64,000 bases of DNA from the NCBI GenBank assembly GCA_947396885.1, contig OX377202.1:8804001-8868000 (forward strand), written 5' to 3'. The position numbers were made by a program, and so were the translations under genes. Source of the stretch: Heligmosomoides polygyrus polygyrus (Eukaryota; Nematoda; Chromadorea; Rhabditida; Heligmosomidae). Positions 62,233-64,000 of this stretch are shown in pieces. Within the stretch, counting starts at the first letter, position 1, and every line of letters starts with the position of its first letter. The notes beneath the pieces were generated by a model, which saw only the letters and a list, made by a program, of their open reading frames with translations, was not told where the DNA came from and did not search any database.

Positions 62233-63461
62233 TTAGGTTGTACGGAAAGTTCTCAGCGTTTTGAGTGCTTCATTTTGAACTACCATAACTTTCTCAAGAC
62301 TTATCGGATTTAGTCGAGATAAGTGCCGTTCGAATCAGCGCGCTTTTGCCAACGGGAGACCTGTCGACTTATTCCATCAGCAAAAAAATAGGTGGTCGAG
62401 ATCGACAAAATCCACGAAAGCTCTTTTGACTTGGCCCTGATTGGTAAAGGTTTTCCCAGCGAGCACGTTCTTGAAGTGTTCGAAAAGGTGGTAGTCGGTT
62501 GGCGAGAGGTCTGGAGAATATGGCGGGTGAGGCAGTACTTCGACCCTTAATTCGTTCAGTTTTCGAAGAGTGATTTGTGAAACGTGTGGGCGGGCGTTAT
62601 CGTGCAAAACAATCGGGCCTCTTCTGCTGACCAATGCTGGCTGAAGTTGACGCAATTTTCGGTGCATTTCGTCCACTTTCCCTTACAGTAGGACTCTGCT
62701 GTGATCGTTTAGCTTGGCGCCAAAAAGTTGTAATGGACCACACCAGCCGCCGACCACCACAAAGTGACCATAGCCCTTTTTTGGTGGACGTTCGCCTTTG
62801 GAAAATGCCTACGCGGTTCGTCGGCATCCAACCACTGTCCGGGACGTTTCCTGTTGTCTTACAGGGTCCACTTTTCATCACAAGTGATGATTCGATTTAG
62901 AACCGGGTCATTTCTGTTTTGGGAAAGTGGAGAAGAACAAATCTCAAAACGTGACAATTTTTGCCGTTCACTAAACTCGTGGGGCAACTACTTTTCGAGC
63001 TTTTCCTCTTTTCCAATGTGTTTCAAAGCATCAGCAAGTGCTCAAAGCATTAAAAGCATTCATCGCATTCAGTTTAGTTTTTTATTTAGTTCTACTGACG
63101 TCTAGCTCTTCCGCGACCCCGCGAACTGTTTGGATGGTTCATCTTTCATCAATTCCTTCAAGTCGTCGACCAGGGTTGCTCAAGATCGACAGCTATGGAT
63201 GTCATCTTCGAGGTTGAAATCTCCGGTCCGAAATATGCAGAACCACTGACACACAGTGCTTTCTCCAACACTTTTAGTCACCCACACTTGACTGATTTGT
63301 TGAGCTGTCTGGGCTTCGGATTGTCTCAATTTGAAGATAAAATAAAATATGGTTCTTCTTCTCTCCATCGACATACTTCAATAAGACCTTCAAGAACAGA
63401 AATATAACGAAAGAATGAAAAATAGCAACATAAAACGCTGAGAACTTCACGGACAACCTTA
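62233..63461 (-). mobile_element. Mariner transposon, complete ends, inactive
   Basis: The termini TTAGGTTGTACGGAAAGTTC and, in reverse, TAAGGTTGTCCGTGAAGTTC run on to CTCAGCGTTTT on both sides. The TA target is duplicated at 62231-62232 and 63462-63463. At 1229 bp it has the standard size of mariner elements. It carries one broken transposase gene on the minus strand. Confidence 0.92.
62377..63374 (-). pseudogene. Mariner transposase pseudogene
   Basis: The N-terminal DNA-binding part lies at 63374-63180 (STVCQWFCIFRTGDFNLEDD, the helix-turn-helix and GRP-type linker region). The first catalytic Asp lies in a TCDEKW segment near 62878, followed by a stop. The C-terminal part (62676-62377) has LHDNARPHVS and PYSPDLSPTDYHLF, the second and third catalytic Asp of the mariner D,D34D triad. 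The pieces fall in different frames with stops between, so no functional enzyme is made. In working elements this protein cuts at the TIRs and inserts at TA. Confidence 0.9.
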
Positions 63462-63463
63462 TA

Positions 63464-64000
63464 CTATATGAGAGCGACACTCAATCTCATCTTACCCAAG
63501 GCGTTACCACTTCATGACTCCTTTCACTCCAAGAGCTTCAAATCGGACAACCAACGACTGAGCAGCCCACAAGATCCTTATCGCGAAGGCAAAGGCAAAG
63601 ATTGCTGAAATCTCGGAGCTGACCTCATTCGGCCACGTCTACATCTTATATGAATAGGACTATATCCTTTTCGGCAACCACCTGTTCCGTCAGTTGCTTA
63701 GGTGTAACTATGAATAACTAATAAATCGCCTAATAAGCCTGGTCAAAAGAAGGCATATGTGTCATCTTCAGATATGGAAGTACCAGAGGTGCAAGATAAT
63801 CCCGCAGAAGTCGCAGCTCTGTCATAAGACATAGGACAGGCTGAGTTAGGGAGGTGGCTCTTAAGTCTGACAGAGAAATAAGATCCTTAGCCTGAAAAGG
63901 TAGAACGCTGGCGGCTTCTTCATCTGTAAGATGACTGGTTTGTGGAGGCCAAATATCCGCAGGAGGAACATTCTGGAAGATGCATATGTGGCGCATACTG
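63464..64000. other. Unassigned sequence at the right edge
   Basis: A minus frame at 63996-63730 (88 codons, polar with LPFQAKDLISLSDLRATSL) is open to near the window edge. It resembles the pre-reverse-transcriptase or integrase regions of some retroelements only in general style. No call is made. Confidence 0.25.

Overview
The window looks like repeat-laden nuclear DNA of a nematode. Spliceable exons use TTTCAG-type 3' splice sites, introns run to kilobases, and most of the sequence consists of tRNA-derived SINEs, palindromic MITEs, one full-length RTE LINE and mariner, Tc1, piggyBac, hAT and Mutator-type remnants. A strongylid such as a hookworm is my best guess. That is an inference from the style of the repeats; no species marker is present.

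Left 10 kb: the only convincing host gene is a Polo-like kinase on the minus strand. Three exons (9768-9556, 3274-3144, 290-169) join with matching splice phases to encode an N-terminal tail and the kinase N-lobe. The rest of the gene runs off the left edge. Introns 1 and 2 (6.28 and 2.85 kb) hold a piggyBac-type MITE, several palindromic MITEs, a SINE with a clear target-site duplication (TSD) and a tRNA-headed palindrome.

10-25 kb: tandemly duplicated sequence, then a dense nest of MITEs. Several families have ends of the type GGCCTrTkTtATACTTCG. The nest includes a foldback with 9-bp direct repeats and a hAT-like 214-bp MITE with 8-bp TSDs. An AT/pyrimidine-rich tract lies at 18.4-19.5 kb, with unexplained GC-richer islands around 16, 19.8 and 23.5 kb.

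25-46 kb: a 4-kb structure bounded by 0.5-kb inverted arms, degenerate minisatellites near 32 kb, a 1.03-kb mariner-type palindrome nested in another MITE, and many SINEs. Several SINEs are inverted dimers.

46-50 kb: a full-length RTE element (46368-49801, minus) with 9-bp TSDs and one uninterrupted 971-codon ORF encoding an endonuclease and reverse transcriptase.

50-64 kb: more SINEs and SINE dimers, a CR1-like reverse transcriptase fragment split by a tRNA-headed palindrome with an 8-bp TSD, a 200-bp assembly gap beside a 108-bp tandem repeat, a Tc1-like remnant, a split RTE fragment and a frameshifted mariner with both TIRs.

The most unusual theme is that two unrelated tRNA-derived SINE families both occur as inverted (foldback) dimers. 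Several have intact TSDs, and some share the same internal junction, which suggests that the inverted forms themselves were mobilised.
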